Shown here: positions 18,041-28,562 of the stretch, in pieces
Numbering within the stretch: the stretch's first letter is position 1
How the letters are laid out: each line of letters opens with the position of its first letter
Source: Spartinivicinus ruber
GTDB taxonomy: Bacteria; Pseudomonadota; Gammaproteobacteria; Pseudomonadales; Zooshikellaceae
Reading direction: 5' to 3'
DNA: 64,000 bases
Assembly: GCF_011009015.1 (NCBI RefSeq)
Contig: NZ_CP048878.1
Span: 2,269,001 to 2,333,000, forward strand
Position numbers and translations under genes: made by a program
Notes under the pieces: model-generated
What the model saw: only the letters and a program-made list of their open reading frames with translations
What the model was told of the DNA's origin: nothing
The model's database searches: none

Positions 18041-20263
18041 ATGAATAAATCCGCAACATTATCTGAGTCGACTGTACTCATTGTTGGCTTGGGCCTTATT
18101 GGCGGCTCTATTGCCAAAGCAATTAAAGCTAATCTCATCTGTCATCAGGTTATTGCGTGTGACTGTGATGAACAGGCGCTTAAGCTGGCAAAAGTGAAAG
18201 AGATAATCGACGACTATTATCTTGACTTACCAACAGCAGTTGAGCAGGCCGACTTAATTATGCTGGCTGTGCCCATTTTAAGTATGGCGAGTATTTTTTC
18301 AGCTATTAAAGCGTGTAATCTTGAAGGCAAAATAATTACTGATGTGGGCAGTGTCAAAAATAATGTTTTGACGGCCATGGAGCAGGTATTTGGTGAATTG
18401 CTACCCCAATATATTCCTGGTCACCCGATTGCAGGCTCCGAGCAAAGTGGGGTGATGGCGGCGAAAGCAGATTTATTTGCTGATCATAAAGTGATTTTGA
18501 CTCCCCATGCGTTTTCAGATGATCAAGCATTGGCAGTCGTATCTTCTTTGTGGGATAAAATAGGGGCAGAAGTGTTGCTCATGGATGTGCAACGGCATGA
18601 TGAAGTGCTGGCAGTAACTAGTCATCTACCCCATTTGTTAGCTTTTTCACTGGTAGATACCTTGGCCACAGAGCGAGATAACCAGGAAATTTTCCGCTAT
18701 GCTGCTGGTGGTTTCAGAGATTTTACCCGTATTGCTGCCAGTGATCCTACCATGTGGCATGATATTTTTATTGCCAATCAAACAGCAGTCCTGCAAGCAC
18801 TCAATGATTTCACTGACGGTCTGGAGAAGTTAAAAACAGCCGTTCAAACAGCAAACAGCCAATATATGAAAGGGGTTTTTACTCGGGCGAAAGTAGCCAG
18901 GGAGCACTTTTCCAAAATGTTGGCACGAAAAGCATATTTAGAACCTATGAAGCAACAAAGTCTCATTTATTGTTCAAAGCCAGCTGATAGTGTGACTGGT
19001 ACCATCCGTGTCCCTGGTGATAAGTCTATATCCCATCGCTCTATTATTTTAGGCTCTTTAGCCGAGGGAGTGACCCAAGTCAGTGGCTTTTTGGAAGGGG
19101 AAGATAGTCTGGCCACTTTGCAAGCATTCCGTGATATGGGAGTGGTAATAGAGGGCCCGCACCAGGGTAAAGTCACGATTAATGGAGTAGGTCTTCATGG
19201 TTTAATGCCATCCCCAGGGCCGCTTTATTTAGGCAACTCTGGTACTGCAATGCGGTTGTTTGCTGGTTTAATGGCAGCTCAGTCTTTTGATGTAACATTA
19301 ACTGGCGATGAGTCTCTCTCAAAGCGGCCAATGGAACGGGTGGGTAAACCGTTGCGATTAATGGGGGCGGTCATTAATACGGAAGAAGGGGGTACGCCAC
19401 CATTGAAAATTAGTGGAGGCCAGCCACTTAAGGGCATTAAGTATGAGATGCCAATGGCTAGTGCTCAAGTGAAGTCCTGCTTATTACTTGCAGGGATGTA
19501 TGCTGAAGGTATCACTGAAGTAACAGAGCCGGCACCTACACGAGACCATACTGAGCGTATGCTGCAAGGCTTTGGTTATCCCATTGAAGTTGAGGGGGAT
19601 ACGGTTCGAGTTGCCAGTGGTGGTAAGCTGACAGCTGCTGATATTGAAGTACCTTCTGATATTTCATCGGCTGCGTTTTTTATGGTAGCTGCATCCATTA
19701 CTCCTGGCTCTGACTTGCTGATTGAGCATGTGGGAATAAATCCAACTCGTATAGGGGTTATCAATATTTTAAAAGCAATGGGTGCTGATTTAACCCTTAG
19801 AAATGAGCGAATGGTAGGGGGGGAGCCTGTTGCAGATATCCAAGTGAAATATGCAAAGCTGAGAGGTATTCAAATACCTCAGGATCAGGTACCACTTGCA
19901 ATTGATGAGTTCCCTGTACTATTTGTGGCTGCTGCTTGTGCAGAAGGAAAAACGGTATTGCGTGGTGCTGAAGAATTGAGAGTTAAAGAGAGTGATCGAA
20001 TTCAAGCCATGGCTGATGGGTTGCAGGCCTTAGGAGTTAACGCAACTACTTTGCCTGATGGTATTGAAGTTGTGGGTGGACCAATAGGTGGTGGTGAAGT
20101 AGATAGCCAAGGTGATCACCGAATTGCAATGGCTTTTGCGGTAGCTGGATTGGTTGCACAGGGAGCAATCGTGATAAAAGACTGTGCGAATGTGGCCACC
20201 TCATTTCCAAATTTTGTTGAGCTGGCTCAAGCGTCTGGCTTTAACCTGACAGTCGAAGGCTAA
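18041..20263 (+). CDS. tyrA-aroA: Fused prephenate dehydrogenase and EPSP synthase (TyrA-AroA)
   Basis: One frame of 740 residues encodes two enzymes. Residues about 1-300 are TyrA: Rossmann motif GLGLIGGS near 17, GHPIAGSE near 127 and HLPHLLAF near 190. From about 307 it is AroA: PGDKSISHRS near 325, GNSGTAMR near 400 and DEFPVLFVAA near 622. AroA makes 5-enolpyruvylshikimate-3-P, and TyrA oxidises prephenate to hydroxyphenylpyruvate. I see no stop or frameshift between the parts. The same fusion is known in Pseudomonas relatives. cmk starts three bases after its stop. Confidence 0.96.
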   Translation: MNKSATLSESTVLIVGLGLIGGSIAKAIKANLICHQVIACDCDEQALKLAKVKEIIDDYYLDLPTAVEQADLIMLAVPILSMASIFSAIKACNLEGKIITDVGSVKNNVLTAMEQVFGELLPQYIPGHPIAGSEQSGVMAAKADLFADHKVILTPHAFSDDQALAVVSSLWDKIGAEVLLMDVQRHDEVLAVTSHLPHLLAFSLVDTLATERDNQEIFRYAAGGFRDFTRIAASDPTMWHDIFIANQTAVLQALNDFTDGLEKLKTAVQTANSQYMKGVFTRAKVAREHFSKMLARKAYLEPMKQQSLIYCSKPADSVTGTIRVPGDKSISHRSIILGSLAEGVTQVSGFLEGEDSLATLQAFRDMGVVIEGPHQGKVTINGVGLHGLMPSPGPLYLGNSGTAMRLFAGLMAAQSFDVTLTGDESLSKRPMERVGKPLRLMGAVINTEEGGTPPLKISGGQPLKGIKYEMPMASAQVKSCLLLAGMYAEGITEVTEPAPTRDHTERMLQGFGYPIEVEGDTVRVASGGKLTAADIEVPSDISSAAFFMVAASITPGSDLLIEHVGINPTRIGVINILKAMGADLTLRNERMVGGEPVADIQVKYAKLRGIQIPQDQVPLAIDEFPVLFVAAACAEGKTVLRGAEELRVKESDRIQAMADGLQALGVNATTLPDGIEVVGGPIGGGEVDSQGDHRIAMAFAVAGLVAQGAIVIKDCANVATSFPNFVELAQASGFNLTVEG

Positions 20264-20266
20264 GTA

Positions 20267-20965
20267 ATGGCTGATCTGTATTTTACTAAAGTGCCAGTAA
20301 TAACTATTGATGGACCTAGTGGCTCAGGAAAAGGCACCGTTGCTTCAATCCTAGCAAATCAGTTGGGTTGGCACTTGCTTGATAGTGGTTCTTTGTATCG
20401 TTTAACTGCACTGGCTGGGCAAATCCATGGGGTAGACCTTGCAGATGAGGAAAACTTAAAGGTTTTGGCTGGTCATTTGGATGTGCAGTTTGTGGCTGCG
20501 ACAGAAAGTGAGTCAGCAAAAATTATTCTGGAGGGGGAGCAGGTAGAGCGTACAATTCGCTCAGAAGAAATTAGCCTACTAGCTTCAAAAGTGGCTGCAT
20601 TAACCCAGGTTCGTCAGGCTTTACTGGAGCGGCAAAGGGCCTTTGCTGAGTCACCAGGTTTAGTTGCTGATGGTCGTGATATGGGAACTATTGTATTTCC
20701 CAAGGCTCCGCTGAAAATTTTCTTAACCGCTTCTGCAGAGGTACGTGCTGAAAGGCGCTATATGCAATTGAAAGAATCTGGTTTTAGTGCTAACATCGAT
20801 CAGATTTTAGAAGATATTTGTGCTCGAGATGAGCGCGATATGAACCGTGCAGCTGCTCCACTAAAACCAGCCAATGACGCTATTATTATTGATACTTCGC
20901 GGCTGACTGTTACTGAAGTTGTTTCAAAAGTGATGGTTGAAGTGGAAATAAGAGGCTTGTTGTAA
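20267..20965 (+). CDS. cmk: Cytidylate kinase
   Basis: The 232-residue P-loop kinase has ITIDGPSGSGKGTVAS at 13-28 (Walker A), DSGSLYR near 43 and VADGRDMGTIVFP near 132, the CMP-binding pattern of bacterial Cmk. It phosphorylates CMP and dCMP. Spacing of three bases after tyrA-aroA implies co-transcription, and the order aroA-cmk-rpsA is widely conserved in gammaproteobacteria. Confidence 0.96.
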   Translation: MADLYFTKVPVITIDGPSGSGKGTVASILANQLGWHLLDSGSLYRLTALAGQIHGVDLADEENLKVLAGHLDVQFVAATESESAKIILEGEQVERTIRSEEISLLASKVAALTQVRQALLERQRAFAESPGLVADGRDMGTIVFPKAPLKIFLTASAEVRAERRYMQLKESGFSANIDQILEDICARDERDMNRAAAPLKPANDAIIIDTSRLTVTEVVSKVMVEVEIRGLL

Positions 20966-20990
20966 AGGTTTATAAAATAGTTTGACCGGG

Positions 20991-21035
20991 GGCGGTAGTA
21001 AGGATTCCAGCAATACTTACTACCGCCTTATATTT
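20991..21035 (+). terminator. Strong hairpin between cmk and rpsA
   Basis: A perfect 12-bp stem (GGCGGTAGTAAG at 20991-21002, CTTACTACCGCC at 21016-21027) with a 13-base loop is followed by TTATATTTTT. It fits an intrinsic terminator or partial attenuator that sets rpsA apart from the aromatic genes. Confidence 0.75.
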
Positions 21036-21144
21036 TTAATTACCCCGTGTTAGCTGGAAATACGGTTTGTCATCTAGTTTATCTAATCATTATTGCTTTG
21101 GGAGATACTGGTGACATTAACAATTGATCTATGTAGGAATAAGT

Positions 21145-22827
21145 ATGAGCGAAAGCTTTGCCGAACTATTTGAAGAAAGTTTAAAAGAACTCGATATGAA
21201 ACCAGGTTCCATTATTAGTGGAATTGTGGTTGATATTGATAGCGATTGGGTTACTGTCCATGCGGGCTTAAAGTCTGAAGGTGTTATTCCTAAAGAACAG
21301 TTTCTCAACGAAAGCGGTGATCTAACCATCCAAGTGGGTGATGAAGTACAAGTTGCTTTGGACACAGTTGAAGATGGTTTTGGTGAGACTCGCTTGTCCC
21401 GTGAAAAAGCTAAGCGTGCAGAAGCCTGGACTGACCTTGAAGCCGCTTACGAAGCAGAAGATATTGTTAAAGGCATTATTAACGGCAAAGTTAAAGGTGG
21501 CTTTACGGTTGATATTAATACCATTCGTGCCTTCCTACCTGGTTCATTAGTTGATGTTAGACCTGTGCGTGACACAGCTCACCTTGAAGGTAAAGAACTT
21601 GATTTCAAAGTGATTAAGCTGGATCAAAAACGCAACAATGTGGTGGTATCTCGCCGTAGCGTATTGGAAGCTGAAAACAGTGCTGAGCGTGAAGCGTTAC
21701 TAGAGTCATTGCAAGAAGGTCAGGAAGTTAAAGGTATCGTTAAGAACTTGACTGACTACGGCGCGTTTGTTGACTTGGGTGGTGTAGATGGCTTGTTGCA
21801 CATTACTGATATGGCTTGGAAACGTATCAAGCATCCAAGTGAAATCGTCAATGTGGGTGATGAAATCCTGGTTAAAGTATTGAAATTTGACCGTGATCGT
21901 AACCGTGTTTCGCTAGGTCTTAAGCAGCTGGGTGAAGATCCATGGGTTGCTGTTAAGAATCGTTTCCCAGAAGGTGCTCGTACCTCAGGTCGCGTAACCA
22001 ACTTAACTGACTATGGTTGTTTCGTTGAGCTTGAAGAAGGGGTTGAAGGTTTAGTTCACGTTTCTGAAATGGACTGGACTAACAAGAACATTCACCCATC
22101 TAAAGTGGTTCAACTGGGTGATGAGGTTGAAGTTCAAGTATTGGACATCGATGAAGAACGTCGTCGTATTTCCCTAGGTATTAAGCAATGTAAAGTTAAT
22201 CCATGGGAAGAGTTCTCTACTAAGAACAATAAAGGTGACAAAGTTAAGGGTAACATTAAGTCAATTACTGATTTTGGTATCTTTATTGGTCTTGATGGTG
22301 CAATCGATGGTTTGGTTCACTTATCTGACATTTCTTGGAGCGAGCCAGGTGAAGAAGCGGTTCGTAAGTACAAGAAAGGTGAGGAAATCGAGACAGTTAT
22401 TCTATCTATCGACCCTGAGCGTGAGCGTATTTCATTAGGTGTTAAGCAATTGGAAGAAGATCCATTTGCTGTTTATGCAAGCATCCATGAAAAAGGCACT
22501 ATCGTTAAAGGTGTTATTAAAGAGGTCACGGCTAAAGCAGCTGTTGTAACATTAGCTAATGAAGTTGAAGGTACTCTGAAGGCTTCTGAGATTAGTCGTG
22601 ATAAAGTTGAAGATGCGACTAATGTCTTAAAAGAGGGCGAAGAGCTTGATACTAAAATCATTAGTATTGACCGCAAAAACCGTGTAATTAGCCTATCTAT
22701 CAAAGCTAAAGATGAAGCGGATGAGAAAGCAGCATTAAAAGAGCTGCGCAAGCAAGAGCTTGAAGCTTCTGGTCCTACTACAATTGGCGACCTGATTAAG
22801 GCCCAAATGGATGGCGGCAAAGAATAG
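21145..22827 (+). CDS. rpsA: 30S ribosomal protein S1
   Basis: The 560-residue protein has six tandem S1/OB domains, recognisable by repeats such as [34 protein letters not shown] and [17 protein letters not shown]. It binds mRNA at the 30S platform. I chose ATG at 21145 ([13 protein letters not shown]), preceded by TAGGAATAAG; the frame stays open 21 bases further upstream but without a better site. It is followed by an intrinsic terminator and then ihfB. Confidence 0.97.
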   Translation: MSESFAELFEESLKELDMKPGSIISGIVVDIDSDWVTVHAGLKSEGVIPKEQFLNESGDLTIQVGDEVQVALDTVEDGFGETRLSREKAKRAEAWTDLEAAYEAEDIVKGIINGKVKGGFTVDINTIRAFLPGSLVDVRPVRDTAHLEGKELDFKVIKLDQKRNNVVVSRRSVLEAENSAEREALLESLQEGQEVKGIVKNLTDYGAFVDLGGVDGLLHITDMAWKRIKHPSEIVNVGDEILVKVLKFDRDRNRVSLGLKQLGEDPWVAVKNRFPEGARTSGRVTNLTDYGCFVELEEGVEGLVHVSEMDWTNKNIHPSKVVQLGDEVEVQVLDIDEERRRISLGIKQCKVNPWEEFSTKNNKGDKVKGNIKSITDFGIFIGLDGAIDGLVHLSDISWSEPGEEAVRKYKKGEEIETVILSIDPERERISLGVKQLEEDPFAVYASIHEKGTIVKGVIKEVTAKAAVVTLANEVEGTLKASEISRDKVEDATNVLKEGEELDTKIISIDRKNRVISLSIKAKDEADEKAALKELRKQELEASGPTTIGDLIKAQMDGGKE

Positions 22828-22844
22828 TAGCAAGCTACTACTCC

Positions 22845-22874
22845 AAAAAAGGCGACCAAGTGGTCGCCTTTTTT
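22845..22874 (+). terminator. Intrinsic terminator after rpsA
   Basis: The stem GGCGACC (22851-22857) and GGTCGCC (22862-22868) is flanked by a run of six A and a run of six T that can extend the pairing. This is a textbook, possibly bidirectional, intrinsic terminator 18 bases after the rpsA stop. Confidence 0.9.
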
Positions 22875-22916
22875 GTTTGTGGTGCAATAATATCTTCTTA
22901 ATAATCAGTGGCTTAC

Positions 22917-22945
22917 TTGCTATTAATAAATTGATTAGCTATTTT
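22917..22945 (+). promoter_or_regulatory. Candidate promoter for ihfB
   Basis: TTGCTA (22917-22922) and TATTTT (22940-22945) are 17 bases apart, 4 of 6 matches each, placed between the rpsA terminator and ihfB. Weak, found by eye. Confidence 0.25.
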
Positions 22946-22986
22946 TAGTCCGATAGAGGTATAGAAAGTCAATGGGAAGGGTCTCC

Positions 22987-23277
22987 ATGACAAGGGCGGA
23001 GCTAATTGAACGGATTGTTGATCAGCAGAGTCAGCTGTCAGCCAAAGATGTGGAGTTAGCGATGAAAACTATGCTGGAGCATATGGTTCAAACATTCGGT
23101 ATTGGAGAAAGGATAGAAATTCGAGGCTTTGGAAGTTTTTCTCTTCACTACAGACCACCAAGAATGGGAAGAAATCCTAAAACTGGAGAGACAGTTAAGT
23201 TGGATGGAAAATATGTACCTCATTTTAAGCCTGGTAAAGAACTGAAAGATCAAGTGAATTCAGCATTATGTAAATAG
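22987..23277 (+). CDS. ihfB: Integration host factor subunit beta
   Basis: The 96-residue DNA-bending protein begins [10 protein letters not shown] and has the HU/IHF beta-arm segment [13 protein letters not shown] with the conserved proline. With IhfA it bends DNA in replication, recombination and transcription. I prefer ATG 22987 over the in-frame ATG 22972, because GGGAAGGG sits at the right distance from the later codon and IhfB proteins start at this point. It separates rpsA from lapA, as in Pseudomonas and E. coli. Confidence 0.95.
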   Translation: MTRAELIERIVDQQSQLSAKDVELAMKTMLEHMVQTFGIGERIEIRGFGSFSLHYRPPRMGRNPKTGETVKLDGKYVPHFKPGKELKDQVNSALCK

Positions 23278-23401
23278 CAATATGTGAGTAGTAAACTGCT
23301 ACACTGTAGCTATGATAAATACGGCATTTGTCATTTTACTGCTATCTATTTGCCATTATAATCCTGACTAATAATGTTGTGTAATGTGGGTCAAAAGCTA
23401 A

Positions 23402-23710
23402 ATGTTGGTTAAATTATTGAAGATCCTAAAGTTGATAGGTTGGCTGGCAATATTTGTTATTTTATTGCTTGCCGGTGTAGAGTTTATTGGCGCAAACCAA
23501 CAAGAGATCACTATCAGCTTTTTAGACTACTCACTAGAGCAGATTAAATTATCGGTGGTCCTAATTGCTGTATTTATCGTTGGTGCGATAATGGGATTGA
23601 TTTCAGCTGTTGTCTTATTAGTATTGTTACAAGTGAAAAATAAACAGTTAAAGTCAAAACTTAAGCGTCGGGATGATGAAATTCAAAAGCTGCGCACTAG
23701 CTCTCTATAA
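23402..23710 (+). CDS. lapA: Lipopolysaccharide assembly protein A
   Basis: The 102-residue protein has two membrane segments (about 10-30 and 45-70) and a short charged C-terminal coiled region (KNKQLKSKLKRRDDEIQKLR), which is the LapA/YciS domain layout. LapA works with LapB at the inner membrane in LPS assembly and control of LpxC turnover. lapB follows after 10 bases. Confidence 0.88.
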   Translation: MLVKLLKILKLIGWLAIFVILLLAGVEFIGANQQEITISFLDYSLEQIKLSVVLIAVFIVGAIMGLISAVVLLVLLQVKNKQLKSKLKRRDDEIQKLRTSSL

Positions 23711-23720
23711 AGGTTGATTT

Positions 23721-24908
23721 TTGAACGACACGGTTTACTTGCTAGGTTTTTTGTGCGCAATTGCCATTGGGTTTTGGTTAGGGCGTCGAGACAAGCGCAA
23801 AAAAATTAGAAAGTCAAAGGAGCGGCTGTCTAAAGAGTACTTTATTGGATTAAACTATTTGTTGAATGAACAAACCAATGAAGCAATTGACACCTTTATT
23901 AAGGCGTTAGAAACGAATCCAGACAGTCAAGAAACATTCGACACTTGTATTGCATTGGGCAGATTGTTTTGTAAGCGAGGTGAAGTTGATAGGGCGATTA
24001 GGGTGCATCAAAGTTTACTGGCTCGCCCGAGTCTTACAAAAAAACAATCGCTAATTGTGCAGCTTGAGCTTTCAAGAGACTATTATTCTGCAGGGTTGTT
24101 AGACAGGGCAGAAGGTTTACTGACCCAACTGGTAGAAGTCAATGCCGGGTTTCAAACTGAAGCGCTTGAGTTATTACTTGCAATTTATCAGCAAGAAAAA
24201 GAATGGCTTTTAGCTATTGAAATTGGCGAAAAATTATTAAAGAATAATGTAGTTGAGTTCTCATGTTTGATTGCTCATTTTTACTGTGAGCTGGCCGAAG
24301 AGCAAGTAGTTAAGTCTAATATTACTGAGGCCAGACAGCATTTAAAACAGGCGCTGAAATATGACAAGCAATGTGTACGTGCTAGCATAGTTTTAGGAAA
24401 GCTCGAGTACAACCAAGGAAACTTAAAAGAATCTTTAAAAGCCTTACAAAAAATTTATAACCAAGATCCGGATTATATATCAGAATCTATTCAGCTCTTA
24501 GAAGCATTACGTACAGAACACTCTGGGTCTATACAAAAGTCAGTAAATAGTTATTTGCAAAAATGTTTAAAGGACTATCCGTCAGTAGCAGTAGTAATGT
24601 CACTGGCCAAAGAAATAGAAATGAAACAAGGGGCAAAAGAAGCTGGCAAGTTTATAGCGGAACAACTTGCCAGGCGCCCATCATTAAGAGGCTTAAATCA
24701 GCTAATTGATATACATATTGGTATTGCTGAGGGTAAGTCTAAAAAGAATCTCGGATTGTTAAGGGAACTAACAAGGAAACTCGCCGATGGAAAACCACTC
24801 TACCGCTGCATTAACTGCGGCTTCTCAGGTCAAGAACTACACTGGCAATGTCCAAGCTGCCAACACTGGGGTGAAGTTAAGCCTATACATGGTGTTGAGG
24901 GGCAGTGA
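23721..24908 (+). CDS. lapB: Lipopolysaccharide assembly protein B
   Basis: The 395-residue protein opens at TTG with one N-terminal membrane anchor (about 4-20) followed by basic RRDKRKK. It continues with about nine TPR-like repeats and ends in a rubredoxin-type zinc site (CINCG and CPSC, near 363-380). LapB (YciM) directs FtsH to degrade LpxC and so limits lipid A synthesis. Its place directly before a polysaccharide locus fits LPS biology but is also its standard genomic position next to ihfB and lapA. Confidence 0.93.
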   Translation: MNDTVYLLGFLCAIAIGFWLGRRDKRKKIRKSKERLSKEYFIGLNYLLNEQTNEAIDTFIKALETNPDSQETFDTCIALGRLFCKRGEVDRAIRVHQSLLARPSLTKKQSLIVQLELSRDYYSAGLLDRAEGLLTQLVEVNAGFQTEALELLLAIYQQEKEWLLAIEIGEKLLKNNVVEFSCLIAHFYCELAEEQVVKSNITEARQHLKQALKYDKQCVRASIVLGKLEYNQGNLKESLKALQKIYNQDPDYISESIQLLEALRTEHSGSIQKSVNSYLQKCLKDYPSVAVVMSLAKEIEMKQGAKEAGKFIAEQLARRPSLRGLNQLIDIHIGIAEGKSKKNLGLLRELTRKLADGKPLYRCINCGFSGQELHWQCPSCQHWGEVKPIHGVEGQ

Positions 24909-25698
24909 GGGATTGTTAGGTAGATACATTTGACCAAACCAAACTATCATAGCAGATCAATTCAGTTATTAAAGGAATAATAGTAGCTTTCAAAATTAGA
25001 CGGTGGAAGCTTATTATTAAGCAATAACTACATCTATTTTGCAGTTGTAAAGTATAGTAGAGCGGCTTGGTTATTTTTTAGTTAAAAGGTTATTTTGTGA
25101 GCAAAAATTAAAAAATAATATATTTGCAGTTTATTGAGTACATAAAATTCAATTTATAAATATATTTTCAGATGCTCATATGTGGAAAATTTTGCCCTAA
25201 AATTAAAAATAGAATTAAAGGCTGTTTTTAGGTTTATACAGGGAATAAAATCCTGGGGCGGTAGCGTGTTTTGAATTGATTTTTAAATAGGCTTATTCAA
25301 CTAATTAACAGCAACTCAGTGTAGTAATCAATAAGTTTATCAATTTTTAGGAATATGCAGCCATTAGCAGGCTGATAGCATCACCAATGATAGCTTTTAA
25401 ATGCTTTTTAACATGTCGACATTTAACTAACTTGACATAGATTCGGGTATTGTAGTGGTCGAGTAAATTTGTACACCTAAGAGTGTAGTATAAAATTGCC
25501 CATGACAGAGGTACAAGCAGTGAAAAAAGTTATTCAATAGAGTTTAATTTAGAAACAACCAATCTTGTTGCTTACTGCTGTGTAACTTCTACTGCTTTGT
25601 AACTTCGTTTCAGTCCCATAGACATACCTCAAGGATTAATATTAAGTATCTCGCATGAAAGTATCTGATTTCATCAGACCAGAACAGGAGAGAGAGGC
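24909..25698. other. 790-bp AT-rich leader region of polysaccharide unit A
   Basis: No coding frame is supported here. The stretch contains the ops element at 25257-25268 and then about 430 bases before rmlB, so unit A should have a long 5' leader RNA. No wzz gene is present, although P. aeruginosa has one at this point. I found no convincing promoter by eye. Confidence 0.7.
25248..25268 (+). promoter_or_regulatory. ops/JUMPstart element of unit A
   Basis: GGCGGTAGCGTG at 25257-25268 is a perfect match to the ops pause element that recruits the antiterminator RfaH to long surface-polysaccharide operons. The preceding bases (AAATCCTGG) resemble the end of the JUMPstart consensus. It implies RfaH control of transcription from rmlB onward. 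Confidence 0.88.
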
Positions 25699-26787
25699 AT
25701 GACAATTCTGGTCACTGGTGGTGCTGGATTTATCGGTGCAAATTTTGTAATCGACTGGCTACAGGCGTATGACGAGCCTATAGTCAATCTCGATAAGCTC
25801 ACCTATGCGGGCAATTTGGGGAACCTGGCTGCCTTGCAAAATGATGAGCGCCACACCTTCATACAAGGTGATATAGGTGATCAGCCACTTATTGAACGCT
25901 TACTCTCTGAACACAAGCCACGCGCCATCATCAGCTTTGCGGCTGAGTCCCATGTAGATCGCTCCATCCATGGGCCTGAGGACTTTATTCAGACAAATAT
26001 CGTCGGTACCTTTCGCTTGTTAGATGTCGTTCGCGGACACTGGAGTGATCTCCCGTTAAACCAAAAGAGCAATTTCCGCTTCCTTCATGTTTCTACAGAT
26101 GAGGTCTACGGCTCGTTAGGCCCGGATGAACCCGCTTTTACTGAATCCCATCAATACCAGCCCAATAGTCCCTACAGTGCCAGTAAGGCTTCATCCGACC
26201 ACTTGGTACGCGCCTACCACCATACCTATGGACTACCGGTACTCATCACCAACTGCTCCAACAACTATGGCCCCTTTCAATTTCCTGAAAAATTGATCCC
26301 GCTGGTTATTCACAACGCCCTAGCACGTAAGCCATTGCCCATCTACGGTGATGGCCAGCAGGTCCGTGACTGGCTCTATGTCAGTGACCATTGCAGTGCC
26401 ATTCGAACTGTTCTAGCCAGAGGGACCCCCGGCGAGGTATACAACGTCGGGGGTTTTAATGAGAAAGCCAATATCGAGGTCGTCCGTACACTCTGTGACA
26501 TGCTTAATGAACTGCACCCTGCAGAACCCATTTCATCAATTGCCAGTCATCATGAACTCATTACCTACGTTAAGGACCGACCTGGCCACGATCGCCGCTA
26601 CGCCATTGATGCAACAAAAATAGAAGCTGAACTTGGTTGGTATCCTGCGGAAACCTTCGAAACCGGTATACGCAAGACTGTTGAGTGGTATCTAGATAAT
26701 CAAACCTGGGTAGAGCAGGTTATCAGTGGTGACTACCGCCGCTGGATTGAAAGGCAATATGTTGAAGTTATTGCTGTTAGGCGCTAG
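25699..26787 (+). CDS. rmlB: dTDP-glucose 4,6-dehydratase
   Basis: The 362-residue extended SDR has the cofactor motif TGGAGFIG at 6-13, STDEVYG near 134 and YSASK near 160, plus the RDWLYV segment, all RmlB hallmarks. It makes dTDP-4-keto-6-deoxyglucose, the branch point for both dTDP-L-rhamnose and dTDP-3-amino sugars, and both branches are encoded in this unit. GGAGAGAGAGG precedes the ATG. A 60-base sample here is 48% GC, higher than unit B. Confidence 0.96.
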   Translation: MTILVTGGAGFIGANFVIDWLQAYDEPIVNLDKLTYAGNLGNLAALQNDERHTFIQGDIGDQPLIERLLSEHKPRAIISFAAESHVDRSIHGPEDFIQTNIVGTFRLLDVVRGHWSDLPLNQKSNFRFLHVSTDEVYGSLGPDEPAFTESHQYQPNSPYSASKASSDHLVRAYHHTYGLPVLITNCSNNYGPFQFPEKLIPLVIHNALARKPLPIYGDGQQVRDWLYVSDHCSAIRTVLARGTPGEVYNVGGFNEKANIEVVRTLCDMLNELHPAEPISSIASHHELITYVKDRPGHDRRYAIDATKIEAELGWYPAETFETGIRKTVEWYLDNQTWVEQVISGDYRRWIERQYVEVIAVRR

Positions 26788-27649
26788 CGGTCAATTGGGT
26801 AAAGAATTGAGTCGCACTTTACCTTCTGTGGGCGAAATTAAGGCCAGTGATCGATCCGATACTGACCTAACTAACTGGCAATCCATCCTTGCAGTTCTCG
26901 ATGCATTCAAGCCTGATGTTATCGTCAATGCTGCAGCCTACACAAATGTCGACAAAGCAGAAAGTGAACGAAAGTTAGCTTTTGACATTAATGCTGAGGC
27001 TGTTGGTTTTCTTGCCAATGAAGCTAAAAAGAGAGATATCTGGCTATTTCACTACTCTACCGATTATGTATTTGACGGCCGCAAAGTTGAAGCCTATGTG
27101 GAAACAGATGCGACAAACCCGTTAAGCGTCTACGGCAAATCTAAACTTGCAGGTGAGAAGGCCATTGCTGCTATCGGCTGTAAGTACTTAGTCTTTCGTA
27201 CCTCATGGGTCATGGGTAGAGATGGAAGCAACTTTGCGAAGGTGGTTCTACGATTAGCTACTGAACGCGAGAGCCTTAGCGTTATAAACGATCAATTTGG
27301 GGTGCCTACATCACCAGCATTGATTTCCAAAGTAACCCTAGATGCGACTGATGCCATCAAAAAGGGCGATAGCTGGCCTATGGGTATATATCATTTAGTC
27401 CCTAAAGGCAAAACCACCTGGTTTGGTATTGCAGAAGCACTCCTTAAACACGCTAGTGACGCAAATATAGAGCTGTTAACAAAAGCATCGCAACTCAAGG
27501 CTATTACAGCAGCCGAGTACCCAACCACTGCAAGCCGGCCTACTAACTCTCACCTAAATACTGGCAAGCTTAGCTTGCAACTCTCATTTGATTTACCCAA
27601 TTGGAGGGATGATTTTGCTGCCACTGCAGAAGCAATTATAAGGAAGTAA
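26759..27649 (+). CDS. rmlD: dTDP-4-dehydrorhamnose reductase
   Basis: The 296-residue SDR has LLGASGQLG near 5-13, DYVFDG near 100 and YGKSKLAGE near 128. RmlD performs the final reduction to dTDP-L-rhamnose. I chose ATG 26759 ([14 protein letters not shown]), which overlaps rmlB by 29 bases; the frame is open further upstream, but those residues are not part of the family. Order rmlB-D-A-C is the usual one. Confidence 0.95.
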   Translation: MLKLLLLGASGQLGKELSRTLPSVGEIKASDRSDTDLTNWQSILAVLDAFKPDVIVNAAAYTNVDKAESERKLAFDINAEAVGFLANEAKKRDIWLFHYSTDYVFDGRKVEAYVETDATNPLSVYGKSKLAGEKAIAAIGCKYLVFRTSWVMGRDGSNFAKVVLRLATERESLSVINDQFGVPTSPALISKVTLDATDAIKKGDSWPMGIYHLVPKGKTTWFGIAEALLKHASDANIELLTKASQLKAITAAEYPTTASRPTNSHLNTGKLSLQLSFDLPNWRDDFAATAEAIIRK

Positions 27650-27656
27650 AAACAGC

Positions 27657-28562
27657 ATGAAACGCAAAGGTATTATACTCGCCGGTGGATCGGGAACGCG
27701 TCTATATCCAGCCACTCAAGTAGTTTCTAAACAGCTGCTTCCAGTGTTTGATAAGCCTATGATCTACTATCCATTAAGCACGCTCATGTTGGCGGATATT
27801 CGAGAGATTCTGATCATATCTACACCCAAAGATACTCCCCGTTTTGAGGAGCTTTTGGGTGATGGTAGTCAATGGGGGCTCAAAATTGAATATGCGGTTC
27901 AACCATCGCCTGATGGTCTCGCTCAGGCATTGATTATCGGCGAAGAATTTCTAGATGGAGCCCCCTCAGTTCTGATTCTTGGTGACAACATTTTCTACGG
28001 CAACTCGCTGCAAGAGAAACTTGCATCTGCTGGTCAACGAGACTGTGGCGCCACTGTTTTTGCTTATCATGTGCACGACCCTGAACGTTATGGTGTTGTC
28101 GAGTTTGATAAAAATGGAAAAGTTATTAGCTTGCAAGAAAAGCCTTCAAAGCCTAAATCTAACTATGCTGTGACTGGCCTCTATTTTTATGACGAACGTG
28201 CACCTGAATACGCGAAAGAGATTAGACCTTCACGTCGTGGCGAGTTAGAGATTACAGATCTGAACAAAATTTACTTGGAGATAGGTCTACTGTCAGTAGA
28301 ACAAATGAACCGCGGCTATGCCTGGTTAGATACAGGTACTCATGAAAGCCTAGTGGATGCACACCAGTTTGTGCAGACAATTGAACAGCGCCAAGGGCTC
28401 AAAATAGCTTGTCCAGAAGAGATTGCCTTCCGGCAGAAGTGGATTGACCAAGGTAAATTAGAAGAGCTTGCGCAGCCAATGCTCAAAAATGGTTACGGAA
28501 AATACCTTATGCAAACAACTAAGGAATCAGTCTGTGAGAATGGTTACTACCAAGATTCCTGA
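27657..28562 (+). CDS. rmlA: Glucose-1-phosphate thymidylyltransferase
   Basis: The 301-residue nucleotidyltransferase has [11 protein letters not shown] at 10-20, the [10 protein letters not shown] segment near 82 and the LGDNIFYG metal site near 108. It makes dTDP-glucose from glucose-1-P and dTTP and is typically inhibited by dTDP-rhamnose. It starts seven bases after rmlD, and its end overlaps rmlC by about 29 bases. Confidence 0.96.
   Translation: MKRKGIILAGGSGTRLYPATQVVSKQLLPVFDKPMIYYPLSTLMLADIREILIISTPKDTPRFEELLGDGSQWGLKIEYAVQPSPDGLAQALIIGEEFLDGAPSVLILGDNIFYGNSLQEKLASAGQRDCGATVFAYHVHDPERYGVVEFDKNGKVISLQEKPSKPKSNYAVTGLYFYDERAPEYAKEIRPSRRGELEITDLNKIYLEIGLLSVEQMNRGYAWLDTGTHESLVDAHQFVQTIEQRQGLKIACPEEIAFRQKWIDQGKLEELAQPMLKNGYGKYLMQTTKESVCENGYYQDS

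Noticed and set aside
25432-25460. TTGACA at 25432 as a promoter for rmlB
   Set aside because: No acceptable -10 box at 16-18 bases, and it lies downstream of the ops element, which must be transcribed to work.
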